Assembly (NCBI RefSeq): GCF_900109115.1
Contig: NZ_FNYV01000010.1
Location: 62,001-126,000 of the forward strand
DNA length: 64,000 bases
Origin: Micromonospora phaseoli
GTDB lineage: Bacteria; Actinomycetota; Actinomycetes; Mycobacteriales; Micromonosporaceae
Direction of reading: 5' to 3'
Under the pieces are notes generated by a model. The model did not search any database. It was given only the letters and a program-made list of their open reading frames with translations, and was not told where the DNA came from. A program made the translations under genes and the position numbers. This document shows positions 33,341-40,996 of the stretch, piece after piece (position 1 is the first letter of the stretch; the number at the start of each line of letters is the position of its first letter).

Positions 33341-34267
33341 CTACTCCTTGGCAGGCGTTGCGAGGTCGGCGAAGGGCGTCCAGCGCGCGTCGTGATCGTT
33401 GCTCTGTGCCGACCTGACACGCCACCTAAACTCCGCCCTGATGACGGAAGAACTAGCCAAGAACGGCGTGGCCGCAGCGATCATTTTCAGCTCACGTGCC
33501 TCGTGGAGCAGCGGCCACCACGGGTCGGTCACGACGTCGAAGCCGTAGGCGGCAGCCAGTCTGGCGTGGTTGCCGACCCCACCAAAGCGAGCTTCGCCAA
33601 CAGGGACTGCCGCCAGGTCCACCTGCCACGGGCCGAGACAGGTGGCGTCGAAGTCGCACATAACGACTCGGCCGGAGGGCTCTCTGAGTAGGTTGCCAAC
33701 GTGGGCGTCCCCGTGAACGAGGCGAGGGGACGTCTGCGTCATTAGAGCTGTCACCTGAGGCTCCAGGCGGTCACACCACCGGGAGAGGAAACCATGCTCA
33801 TCGTGGCTGAGCCCTTCGGCGTCGGCTAGCCGACGACGGGCGTCGCCGATCGGGTCCCACTCGGGAAGCGCGATCGGTGGAGCGGGGAGAGAATGAAACT
33901 CCCGCAGGACTTTCCCGAGATCGTTGACCGTGGGCGCTGGAGTCGTGGGCGGGACGTAGGTCCACACCGAGGCGAGCAGGCTACCCACGACTATTGGCTC
34001 CTGGACGACCGGGGCGAGCCGGATCGTAGGTGCGTCGGTTGCCGCGAACCAGCGCGCGAGGTCGATCACCTTTGCCACACGGTCATGAAGCCGATGGGTC
34101 CGTGCTATCCGGATGACCAGTTTCGCCTCGGGAAGGGCGAAGACTGCGTTGTTTGTGAGGTGTAGCAGCCGGGCATCGTCGGTCGGGACGGCAAGCCGGG
34201 CGGCGATCTGCCGCATGGCCTGAGTCATCGCCTCTTCGGTGAACCGGCCTGTGGCACCCACGCTCAC
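33341..34267 (-). CDS. Aminoglycoside-phosphotransferase-family kinase
   Basis: 308 residues, APH/choline-kinase fold. The catalytic loop RLVHGDAHVGNLL and metal site VMCDFDATCLGP are intact; the N-lobe has KLVIRIAR as candidate ATP-lysine strand. The GTG start overlaps the stop of the XRE regulator gene (GTGA at 34264-34267). XRE-plus-APH gene pairs are common in Streptomyces and Micromonospora; the substrate is unknown and need not be an antibiotic. Confidence 0.85.
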   Translation of the reverse strand: MSVGATGRFTEEAMTQAMRQIAARLAVPTDDARLLHLTNNAVFALPEAKLVIRIARTHRLHDRVAKVIDLARWFAATDAPTIRLAPVVQEPIVVGSLLASVWTYVPPTTPAPTVNDLGKVLREFHSLPAPPIALPEWDPIGDARRRLADAEGLSHDEHGFLSRWCDRLEPQVTALMTQTSPRLVHGDAHVGNLLREPSGRVVMCDFDATCLGPWQVDLAAVPVGEARFGGVGNHARLAAAYGFDVVTDPWWPLLHEARELKMIAAATPFLASSSVIRAEFRWRVRSAQSNDHDARWTPFADLATPAKE

Positions 34268-35718
34268 GCCCTTGCCCTGAGCGCGGCGAGGTCCCGCGCG
34301 AACATGGCAACTTCTGGAAGCTCTCGGTGCCGTGCCAGATCACGGCGCAGGTTGGCGACCCGATCGATCACCCGTGCCGAGCTGATGCCCTGGGTTTGGC
34401 GCAAGACGCGGCGCCCTACGTCTAGCGCCTGCTCGGGTTCGTCGGCGAGGAAGAGCGCGCTGCAGAGCCCGACCTCGTTGAGCACGCTGCTCCGTACGTT
34501 TCCGGGACCGAAGGCATCGATCGCGTCCGCCACGTAGCGCACCGCCGCCGACCCGTGTTTCTTGTCCTGGCGGGCTTTATCGCGGTAGACGCGGCCGTAT
34601 TGCGCCAGCAACTCCCCACGGTCGTAGAACGCCATCCAGCCCGGCTCCCGATCTGAGTGAATCCGCTCGAACTGCGAGCTGGCCTCACCGAGCGCTCGAT
34701 CGGCGGCTGCGTAGTTGCCCAGAGACGCCAGCGAGGCAGCTTCCGCCCCCAGGATCAGAGCCTTGACCGCTGGCGTGGCCTGGGACCCGAGCTGCCCGCG
34801 AGCGAGTTGGAGCGTAGCCAGGGCGTCCCGATTGTGCCGTAGGTGTTGAAGCTGCTTGGCCTGCGAATACCGGATCATGGCGGTTAAGGAACCATCGTCA
34901 GCGGCCAGTGCTGCCCGCTCACCGGCGACGAAGTGTCGCTGGGCGTCCGAGTGTCGCCCCGCATCCAAGGCCGTCCAGCCGGCCACCTGCCGAGCCGCTG
35001 CCACAGCTGCGACGAGCTGAGGTGTAAGGCTGGTGGGGTGCGACCAGTCGAGCATCCGATATACCGACTCCGCGAATCGGGCCACCTCCTGGTAAAGAAC
35101 CCCGCCGCCGCACTCATAGTCGACCGATCGGTATAGGTCGAGGACGGCGTTCAAGCGCGCGACATCGGCAGCGCCAACTCGCCGGGATCGTGATGCGGTG
35201 GTGCCGCCGAGCAGTCCCGCGCCGGCAGCCACGGCGGCGATGCCTGCCAGCAACATCCGCCGGCTCCCGTCCGGACCTTTGATCCCTGGAACCGCCTGAG
35301 GTGCTGACCTGCTCCCGCAAACACGATCTCCACCCACGACGTCGAACCACAGGTGCCCGGCGGGTATACGCAGCAGCGCTGCCCAGTGGGCAAGCAGGTC
35401 CAGATGCACCGGAGGAGGTCCGTTCTCCACGCGGCTGAGCTGTGCCTGCGTGATTCCCAACCAGCCCGCCACCACGGCCTGCGGCAACGCTGCCCTTCCG
35501 TGGTAGGGGTGGTGTCGGTACGCCCGGATCACCCGTCCGAGGTGTCGTTCCACCAGGGCCGCCCGTAGCGGCGGATGCGACCAGAACGACGCCGGAACCT
35601 CCGGCGGAGCGCTCAGCCTGTCGCGTTCGGCGGCCTGGCAGGGCGCGCAGCGTCCGCTGTCGTTGTCGCGGGCCAGGCGTGCCCCGCAGCGGGGGCAGTT
35701 CGCAGGTGTCACCGGCAA
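34264..35718 (-). CDS. XRE regulator with N-terminal zinc ribbon and TPR-like region
   Basis: 484 residues. It opens with a zinc ribbon (CPRCGARL at 8-15, then CAPC at ~24-27). A helix-turn-helix of XRE type follows (AVVAGWLGITQAQLSRVENG, ~82-101). A short hydrophobic, possibly membrane, segment GIAAVAAGAGLLGG sits near 175, and the remaining ~290 residues are TPR-like helices. This is the layout of Streptomyces regulators coupled to phosphotransferase genes. It is co-translated with the APH gene and divergent from a glycine-rich-domain-like gene. Confidence 0.82.
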   Translation of the reverse strand: MPVTPANCPRCGARLARDNDSGRCAPCQAAERDRLSAPPEVPASFWSHPPLRAALVERHLGRVIRAYRHHPYHGRAALPQAVVAGWLGITQAQLSRVENGPPPVHLDLLAHWAALLRIPAGHLWFDVVGGDRVCGSRSAPQAVPGIKGPDGSRRMLLAGIAAVAAGAGLLGGTTASRSRRVGAADVARLNAVLDLYRSVDYECGGGVLYQEVARFAESVYRMLDWSHPTSLTPQLVAAVAAARQVAGWTALDAGRHSDAQRHFVAGERAALAADDGSLTAMIRYSQAKQLQHLRHNRDALATLQLARGQLGSQATPAVKALILGAEAASLASLGNYAAADRALGEASSQFERIHSDREPGWMAFYDRGELLAQYGRVYRDKARQDKKHGSAAVRYVADAIDAFGPGNVRSSVLNEVGLCSALFLADEPEQALDVGRRVLRQTQGISSARVIDRVANLRRDLARHRELPEVAMFARDLAALRARA

Positions 35719-35794
35719 CCTCGCCGTTCGCGGGTGGCTGTGTCCATTGCGCTCCGTCGAGCCTAACCATTCAAACGCCTTCGTGGGCTCGCGG

Positions 35795-35811
35795 TATACG
35801 CGCCACGTATA
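35795..35811. promoter_or_regulatory. Operator-like inverted repeat in divergent promoter region
   Basis: TATACG-CGCCA-CGTATA, 6-base arms and 5-base spacer, between the XRE gene start (35718) and the gene at 35892. TATACG/CGTATA sequences are rare in this GC-rich DNA. Confidence 0.45.
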
Positions 35812-35891
35812 TCGGCAATGCCCACAGCGTTATGAGGATCGAGGGCATCGGGGCGCAGCCTGCGGTGAGACCACCCAACGGAAGGAGCAGG

Positions 35892-36350
35892 ATGCTCACC
35901 ATCGACCGAGTCGGCACCGGACGGGCGCTCGTCTCCGACGAGCTGTTCGCCCAGATGACCGCCCGCATCGCTCACGATCGCCCCGAACTCGCCCCCGACC
36001 TGCCGGCCCGAATCCTCGATCAGGCGCTCGCCTTCCTCGGGACCTGCGCCACCGCCACCGGACCGCTCGGGCCGAGCGACCTGGTCGATATCGGCTGGCA
36101 CACGTTCATCCTGCACACCCGCGAATACGCCGACTTCTGCCAGCGCATCGCCGGGTGGTTCATCCACCACCAGCCGGAGCCCACGTCGGAGGAGCCGCCG
36201 TCGGGGCCTGAGCCGATCGGTGCTCCGATCTCCCGGACGGTCGCCGCGATCACCGCCGCCGGCTTCGCCGTCGATCATGAACTGTGGGGTGGCCGGGTGG
36301 CCGACTGCACCCAGTGCCACGCCGGCTGCACCGACAGCCCGACTCGATAG
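35892..36350 (+). CDS. Glycine-rich-domain-protein (DUF1399)-like small protein
   Basis: 152 residues from ATG 35892 (GAAGGAGCAGG ribosome site). The segment DLVDIGWHTFILHTREYADF followed by C-x-R...FIHHQP (~residues 65-95) resembles the WHxF/LHT/IHH signature of the glycine-rich domain protein family known from plants and actinobacteria. The C-terminus has a Cys-x2-Cys-x3-Cys cluster (CTQCHAGC). The function is unknown. A strong hairpin terminator follows. Confidence 0.65.
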   Translation: MLTIDRVGTGRALVSDELFAQMTARIAHDRPELAPDLPARILDQALAFLGTCATATGPLGPSDLVDIGWHTFILHTREYADFCQRIAGWFIHHQPEPTSEEPPSGPEPIGAPISRTVAAITAAGFAVDHELWGGRVADCTQCHAGCTDSPTR

Positions 36351-36360
36351 GCAGGCCACC

Positions 36361-36393
36361 AGCGGTCCCGGGCATAAACTGCCCGGGACCGCT
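36361..36393 (+). terminator. Hairpin terminator
   Basis: Perfect 14-base arms (36361-36374 and 36380-36393) with loop TAAAC, 10 bases after the stop at 36350 and before the next start at 36414. Confidence 0.8.
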
Positions 36394-36413
36394 CGCCCTC
36401 GGGAGGCCACCGG

Positions 36414-37217
36414 ATGCCGCGTCGCCGCGACTGGCACGAGCTTCCCGAAGAGGTACGCCGGCAGATCGAACAACGCACCGGTGCTGTCCATGCCGCCTAC
36501 TCCGTACCGACCGGTGCCTCCTGCGACCTGGCCGCCGTTGTCGACACCGACAGCGGCCGGGTCTTCTGCAAGGGCGGCGCGGCGGAAGGACCGGCCGCCT
36601 GGCTCTACCGGAACGAGGCCCGCGTCAATCCCTGGCTACCTGATGTGGCACCCCGTCTGCGCTGGACGGTCGAGGCGGAAGGCTGGTTGATCCTCGGCTT
36701 CGAGTACGTTGCCGGCCGGCATCCCGGCCTTGCTCCAGGATCGCCGGATCTGACGGCGGTCGCGGACCTGCTCGCCACCCAGAGCCGCCTGCTGACTCCC
36801 AGCCCGCCCGTCCAGGTGCAGCGTTTCGCCGACCGTTGGCAGGGGCTGATCGCTCCCAACCTGATCGACGGCGAGACGCTGCTGCACACCGACATGACGC
36901 CGCGGAACTTCCTCGTCGGTGACCGGCTGTGGCTGGTCGACTGGTCTAGCCCGGCGTGCGGCGCGGCGTGGATCGACACCGCCCTCATGCTGGTCCGTCT
37001 CATCCGCGCCAGCCATCCTCCCGTCGAAGCCGAGGCATGGGCCGCGCAGATCCCGGCATGGGGGCACGCCTCCGACGAAGCGCTGCACGCCTTCGCCGAC
37101 GGGCTGGTGTGCCTGTGGGAACGCAAGCAACGTTCCGCACCCGGCCCGCACCACGGGCCGTTGATTGATGCCGCCCGCCGCTGGCGAGACCACCGGGTGA
37201 GCCGCAACGGTCGGTAG
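36414..37217 (+). CDS. Phosphotransferase-family protein
   Basis: 267 residues, ATG 36414. APH-like kinase: catalytic loop LLHTDMTPRNFLV (Asp in HTD) and metal-site segment LWLVDWSSPACGAAWIDTA. The N-lobe is short, with VFCKGG as candidate ATP-lysine. The substrate is unknown. A small hairpin CGGTCGGT-AG-ACCGACCG (37208-37225) spans its stop codon and may end transcription. Confidence 0.82.
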   Translation: MPRRRDWHELPEEVRRQIEQRTGAVHAAYSVPTGASCDLAAVVDTDSGRVFCKGGAAEGPAAWLYRNEARVNPWLPDVAPRLRWTVEAEGWLILGFEYVAGRHPGLAPGSPDLTAVADLLATQSRLLTPSPPVQVQRFADRWQGLIAPNLIDGETLLHTDMTPRNFLVGDRLWLVDWSSPACGAAWIDTALMLVRLIRASHPPVEAEAWAAQIPAWGHASDEALHAFADGLVCLWERKQRSAPGPHHGPLIDAARRWRDHRVSRNGR

Positions 37218-37225
37218 ACCGACCG
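37208..37225 (+). terminator. Hairpin spanning the phosphotransferase stop codon
   Basis: 8-base arms (37208-37215, 37218-37225) with a 2-base spacer; the TAG stop at 37215-37217 is inside it. The gap 37226-37395 shows no gene. Confidence 0.4.
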
Positions 37226-37395
37226 CATACGGCATGTGCATGTCGCCTACTTCGCCCATGTCATACGGCCCGTCCTGCTGATCCACAACTCTGCCAGACA
37301 TGGCCCGGGGCGGGTGCTGGGCTCCGGCGGTGCCGACCCCCGACGGTGCGCCGTCCCCGCCCGCCTCGGTGCCGCAACCACAGCAGGGGAGGGAC

Positions 37396-37650
37396 ATGGA
37401 TTCGATCGACGAGGTGCTCGGCGAGCTGCCGATGCCGCCGTACGTGACAGCGGAGGATGTCGGTTTCGCCGTGCGGGCGGTGACCGTACACGCTGCGGAG
37501 CAGTGGCCCGAGGGGCCGCGCTGCCGGAACGACCGCGCGCCGCATCCGTGCCGGCTGCATCGGTGGGGGCGGCGGGTGCTGGACCGGCGCGGCCTCAGCG
37601 ACCGGCAGGTGCAGGCGCTCATCGCCGAGCAGGAGGCACCGCGGAAATGA
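37396..37650 (+). CDS. Small conserved-looking protein, unknown
   Basis: 84 residues from ATG 37396, with GGGGAGGG directly upstream. The second half is rich in Arg, His and Cys (CRNDRAPHPCRLHRWGRRVL), which could bind metal or nucleic acid; no family is recognised. Its stop overlaps the start of the DivIVA-like gene (ATGA), so the two are co-translated. Confidence 0.65.
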   Translation: MDSIDEVLGELPMPPYVTAEDVGFAVRAVTVHAAEQWPEGPRCRNDRAPHPCRLHRWGRRVLDRRGLSDRQVQALIAEQEAPRK

Positions 37651-37901
37651 TCTACCTGTCCGGGGAACGCCTGCAATCGCATCACGTACGCGCCGCCGAG
37701 TTCGGCAGGCGCTGGCGGGGCCTGGACCCCGCCCAGGTGTACGACTATCTCGACCGGGTCGCCGACGAACTCGCCCGGCTGCACCGGGAGTTGACGACCG
37801 CGAACACCGAGTCGGAGCGGATCCGGCAGGCGTTGCGGCAGTGGCAGTCCCGGCACGCCGAGTGTCGACCCCACGGGCATTCGGCGGGGGAGCGCCGGTG
37901 A
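37647..37901 (+). CDS. Short DivIVA-domain protein
   Basis: 84 residues. It contains the N-terminal DivIVA module only: FGRRWRGLDPAQVYDYLDRV followed by a short coiled coil LARLHRELTTANTESERIRQ. Full DivIVA/Wag31 proteins are 250-400 residues and mark cell poles; this stripped version might localise or cap such filaments. It overlaps its neighbours on both sides (ATGA at 37647, GTGA at 37898). Confidence 0.78.
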   Translation: MIYLSGERLQSHHVRAAEFGRRWRGLDPAQVYDYLDRVADELARLHRELTTANTESERIRQALRQWQSRHAECRPHGHSAGERR

Positions 37902-38953
37902 CCGGGGCGGCTGGCGACGACGCAGTGATAGACGAGGTTGCCGCGAGCTTCCGGGCCGGTCTGGAGGCGTACTGCCCGGGGCTGCTGCCGGAGCGGGCGA
38001 CGGCGCTCGTCGTCGCGGCGCTGGCCCGGCTGGTCAGCGGCGGCGGTGACCGGGTCGGGCGGTTGGCGCTGCTGGCGGTGCTCGGCAAGGTCCACCGCCG
38101 GTACCGGCTGCGCCCCGAGCACGGCCCGCTTATCGGTGCCGCGCTGGCCCCGGTGGCGCCGCGACTCTGCCCGCCGCAGGTCAGCTGGGAGCGACGCTGG
38201 CGTCGGGCGTGGGCGCTGATCGAGCGCGCCGCCGGGCGGATGGGCGACGGCCCGGCGTTCTGGCCCGCCGAGGTGGTCGGCCGTGACCTGGCCGCCGAGG
38301 GCATCGTCATCCTGACCGTACGCCCGTGGCGGCGGCTGCCGTTCCGCCCCGGCCAGGCGGTGCCGCTCTGTCTGCCGCAACACCCCGGCCGCTGGCGCTG
38401 GTACTGCCCGGCGAACGCTCCACGCCCCGACGGCACCGTCGAGCTGCATGTCCGCGCGGTCCCCGCCGGCATCGTCTCCCGCACCCTCGTCCATGAGGTA
38501 CGCCCCGACGACCTGCTCCACCTCGGCCCACCCGTCGACATCGGCCTCAGCCTGCCCGCCACCCCGAAACCGCCCCGGGATCTGCTGCTGGTGGCCGGCG
38601 GCACCGGACTGGCCCCGCTACGTGCCCTGATCGAGCAGGTCGCCGCCGCCCCGGACGGCTGCCGGGTGACCCTGATCGTCGGCGCACGCACCATCGCCGA
38701 CCTCTACGACGCCATCACCCTCGACAAACTCGACCAGACCCACCCCTGGCTGACCGTCGTACCCGCCTTCTCCCACGACCCGATCGCCGCCCCCGCCGAA
38801 CAGGGTGACGCACTGACCCTTGGCCTCTACCACTACCGCCCTGGCCAACACGTCTACGTCTGCGGCCCACCCGCGATGCTCGACACCGCCCGGCACCGAC
38901 TTCCCGCCGCCGGCATACCCACCAACCGGCTCCACCTGCCCACGATCCAATGA
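37898..38953 (+). CDS. Flavohemoglobin-like globin-reductase fusion
   Basis: 351 residues from GTG 37898. Residues ~5-115 resemble a globin: KVHRRYRLRPEHGPLIGAAL mirrors the proximal-His and G-helix region of flavohemoglobins. Residues ~130-351 are a ferredoxin-reductase-type FAD/NAD(P)H module: RWYCPANAP in place of the usual RxYS flavin motif, VAGGTGLAP and VYVCGPPAML. It could act as a nitric-oxide dioxygenase or an electron-transfer oxidoreductase. The Ser-to-Cys change in the flavin motif and weak distal pocket leave the activity uncertain. It is the last gene of a coupled three-gene set. Confidence 0.75.
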   Translation: MTGAAGDDAVIDEVAASFRAGLEAYCPGLLPERATALVVAALARLVSGGGDRVGRLALLAVLGKVHRRYRLRPEHGPLIGAALAPVAPRLCPPQVSWERRWRRAWALIERAAGRMGDGPAFWPAEVVGRDLAAEGIVILTVRPWRRLPFRPGQAVPLCLPQHPGRWRWYCPANAPRPDGTVELHVRAVPAGIVSRTLVHEVRPDDLLHLGPPVDIGLSLPATPKPPRDLLLVAGGTGLAPLRALIEQVAAAPDGCRVTLIVGARTIADLYDAITLDKLDQTHPWLTVVPAFSHDPIAAPAEQGDALTLGLYHYRPGQHVYVCGPPAMLDTARHRLPAAGIPTNRLHLPTIQ

Positions 38954-38970
38954 CTCTCGCCTGGCCGACG

Positions 38971-39465
38971 CTAGTTCATGTTCTTGCCGAGGGAGAGGCC
39001 GGCGTCGCAGTAGCCGTGCTGGCTGTAGAAGCGCACCGCACCGTCGTTACGGTGGTGGATACCGGCCGACAGGTACGTGATTCCCCGGGCGCTCGCCCAC
39101 CGTTCGGCCGCACGCAGCAGCGCTGATCCCGCCCCGAGCCCTCGGGCATCGGGCAGCACCACCGTGTGTACCTGCGCTGAAGGCTCGGGCCGCAGGATCT
39201 GGTGCTCGGGCGGATCAGGTCGTGGCAACACCTCAACCATGCCGACCACCCGGCCATCATCAGCCTCAGCGACGAGAACACCATCCGGCCCCGCCTCGTC
39301 GGCCAGCATGGTCGCGAAGTGGCGAGCCACCGCTTCACGCTGCGGGACGCGGTAGGTGCCAGCGTCAAGAGCGAGGTGCGCCTCGGCGTTGGCCAGGCGC
39401 AACTCCACCAGGGAGGGGACATCCGCCAGCGTCGCCGGCCGAACCGTCAGCCGTGTCTCCTGCAC
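38971..39465 (-). CDS. GNAT-family N-acetyltransferase
   Basis: 164 residues, GTG start. GNAT fold: TVRPATLADVPSLVEL at the N-terminus, the acetyl-CoA loop VLPDARGLGAGSALLRAAE (R-G-L-G-A-G) and the C-terminal RFYSQHGYCD. The acceptor substrate cannot be predicted. It converges with the flavohemoglobin-like gene. Confidence 0.86.
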   Translation of the reverse strand: MQETRLTVRPATLADVPSLVELRLANAEAHLALDAGTYRVPQREAVARHFATMLADEAGPDGVLVAEADDGRVVGMVEVLPRPDPPEHQILRPEPSAQVHTVVLPDARGLGAGSALLRAAERWASARGITYLSAGIHHRNDGAVRFYSQHGYCDAGLSLGKNMN

Positions 39466-39610
39466 GTCCCGACTCTAGGGCCGAGGAGCATCTGCCAGCT
39501 GCTCCCAGGCAGCGGCGGTCAACCGTCATGGCTGCCACGTCATCAGGGCTGTCAATCGCATCGACAGATGTGAGACCTTGTATCGGTCGGTGATCGCCTC
39601 GATACAGGGG

Positions 39611-40246
39611 GTGAGTGGCGTGGGGGTTGCTGAGGAGCCGTCTCGCTGGTCGGTCGAGAAGTTCGGCCCGGACCTGGCTCTCGACCTGCGGGCACGGATA
39701 CCCAAGGCCCTGCAGCGGGCTGTCGAGCTCGCCCAGGATGCGCGCATGGCCTCGGCGCTGGACACGGATCACGCCTTCGGTCCGACTCGCTGGAAGCAGC
39801 AGTACGAGTCGCTGCACGAGCAGCTCCAGGATCTGCCGCATGTCAAGGACGTGCATCCATCGGGTGCGCAGGTGCGCGTCACTATCTGCCGCGACCATCT
39901 GCTGTTGCCCTGGATGTACGCCAAGCGCCGCGGCATCGATATGCGGCGTGTCCGGGGTCGCCTCAAGAATCAGCTGATCCGTGACCTGCTGATCCTCTTC
40001 GGCCCACAGTCCGGATATGAAGAACCGACACTGCCGGAGATGCCCCCGACGCCGGACGAGGCCCGTGACCGGACGGCGCTGCGTCAGGAGATCGAACAGC
40101 TCTCCCCGCAGCCCAGGACACTGCTCATCGGCTTCGCCTGTAACTCGGACGAGGGGCTGCTCGGCGTCTCTTGGGGCGAGGCCGCTCTCGTTCCTGGCGG
40201 GGGCCTGGAGTGGGGGCCGGTCGAGGAACTGTTCCGGCTCGCCTGA
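39611..40246 (+). CDS. Protein of unknown function
   Basis: About 211 residues if GTG 39611 is used; GTG 39620 (after GGGGGTGAG) and TTG 39578 are alternatives. No known domain is recognised. It has a helical N-terminal half, a beta segment HPSGAQVRVTICRDHLLLP, a basic helix MRRVRGRLKNQLIRDLLILF and a C-terminal LLIGFACNSDEGLLGVSWGE. It is soluble. The G/C bias is weaker than in the neighbours, which could mean recent acquisition. Confidence 0.6.
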   Translation: MSGVGVAEEPSRWSVEKFGPDLALDLRARIPKALQRAVELAQDARMASALDTDHAFGPTRWKQQYESLHEQLQDLPHVKDVHPSGAQVRVTICRDHLLLPWMYAKRRGIDMRRVRGRLKNQLIRDLLILFGPQSGYEEPTLPEMPPTPDEARDRTALRQEIEQLSPQPRTLLIGFACNSDEGLLGVSWGEAALVPGGGLEWGPVEELFRLA

Positions 40247-40272
40247 CCGTCAACCCGAAGCAGTCGCCGCCA

Positions 40273-40324
40273 CCGTGAGGTTTTCGGCGACGAGAAGGCC
40301 CTCTGGTGGCGCCGGACGGTCGAG
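40273..40324 (+). pseudogene. Decayed fragment of a Ddn-type reductase gene
   Basis: 52 bases match 40801-40852 inside the next gene with only four differences (translating as [17 protein letters not shown]). No start or remaining gene body is present, so it is a leftover of a duplication or recombination event. Confidence 0.75.
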
Positions 40325-40346
40325 CAGCGTCGACATCGCCTCTACT

Positions 40347-40422
40347 CGTCGATCTTGCACTTTCGGTCGGCAAAATGGCCGGGATCTAGGTTTTTGTCGC
40401 GACGAAAACTGCAAGATCGACG
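40347..40422. repeat. CGATCWWG inverted-repeat element A
   Basis: 13-base perfect arms CGTCGATCTTGCA (40347-40359) and TGCAAGATCGACG (40410-40422). The 50-base interior contains a second imperfect stem of CTTTCG.../...CGAAAAC type. It lies between two plus-strand genes, directly after the Ddn fragment. It shares its outer ends with elements near 42.2, 47.4 and 53.7 kb. Confidence 0.75.
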
Positions 40423-40492
40423 CGGGGTGGTCGACTGGGACGGTCGGCGGTTGCGTGGGGCGACGTCCATAGAGGTCGCGTACGTTGGGGGC

Positions 40493-40939
40493 ATGGGATT
40501 GACGGGTGATTACGAGCCGAGCGCGTTGGAGTGGGTCCGCGAGCAGGTCGAGCAGATTGTCCGTAACGGCACGACCGACGGCGTCACGATCGCCGGCCGG
40601 CCCGTCGTGCTGATGACCTACCGGGGCGCCAAGACCGGCAAGCTGCGCAAGACGCCGGTGATGCGGGTCGAGCACGAGGGACACTATGCGGCCGTCGCAT
40701 CGATGGGCGGCGCGCCCAAGAACCCGCAGTGGTACGCCGCCCTGGTCGCCGATCCGGTGATCGAGCTTCAGGACGGGACCAAGACCGGGGAATACCGGGC
40801 CCGTGAGGTGTTCGGCGACGAGAAAGCCGTCTGGTGGCGCCGGGCGGTCGAGGCGTACCCGGACTATGCCGACTACCAGCGCAAGACCGACCGCCAGATC
40901 CCCGTCTTCGTCCTCGAACCGGTTCCAGCGAAATCCTGA
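40493..40939 (+). CDS. F420-dependent nitroreductase-family (Ddn-like) protein
   Basis: 148 residues from ATG 40493. Typical Ddn features: an N-terminal helix ([16 protein letters not shown]), [20 protein letters not shown] with the phosphate-binding Lys/Arg cluster, [20 protein letters not shown] and a C-terminal [20 protein letters not shown]. In Mycobacterium Ddn reduces quinones and activates nitroimidazoles with F420H2. A 52-base piece of the same gene type lies upstream at 40273-40324. Confidence 0.88.
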   Translation: MGLTGDYEPSALEWVREQVEQIVRNGTTDGVTIAGRPVVLMTYRGAKTGKLRKTPVMRVEHEGHYAAVASMGGAPKNPQWYAALVADPVIELQDGTKTGEYRAREVFGDEKAVWWRRAVEAYPDYADYQRKTDRQIPVFVLEPVPAKS

Positions 40940-40996
40940 GCCTGCCCCTTAGCGCGCCGATCTTGCTTGCGTCGGCTGGCGAGCCACGTCAATGGC

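Noticed and set aside
40347-40422. Reading element A as an insertion sequence
   Set aside because: No transposase, no target-site duplication visible and only 76 bases long; kept as a structured repeat.
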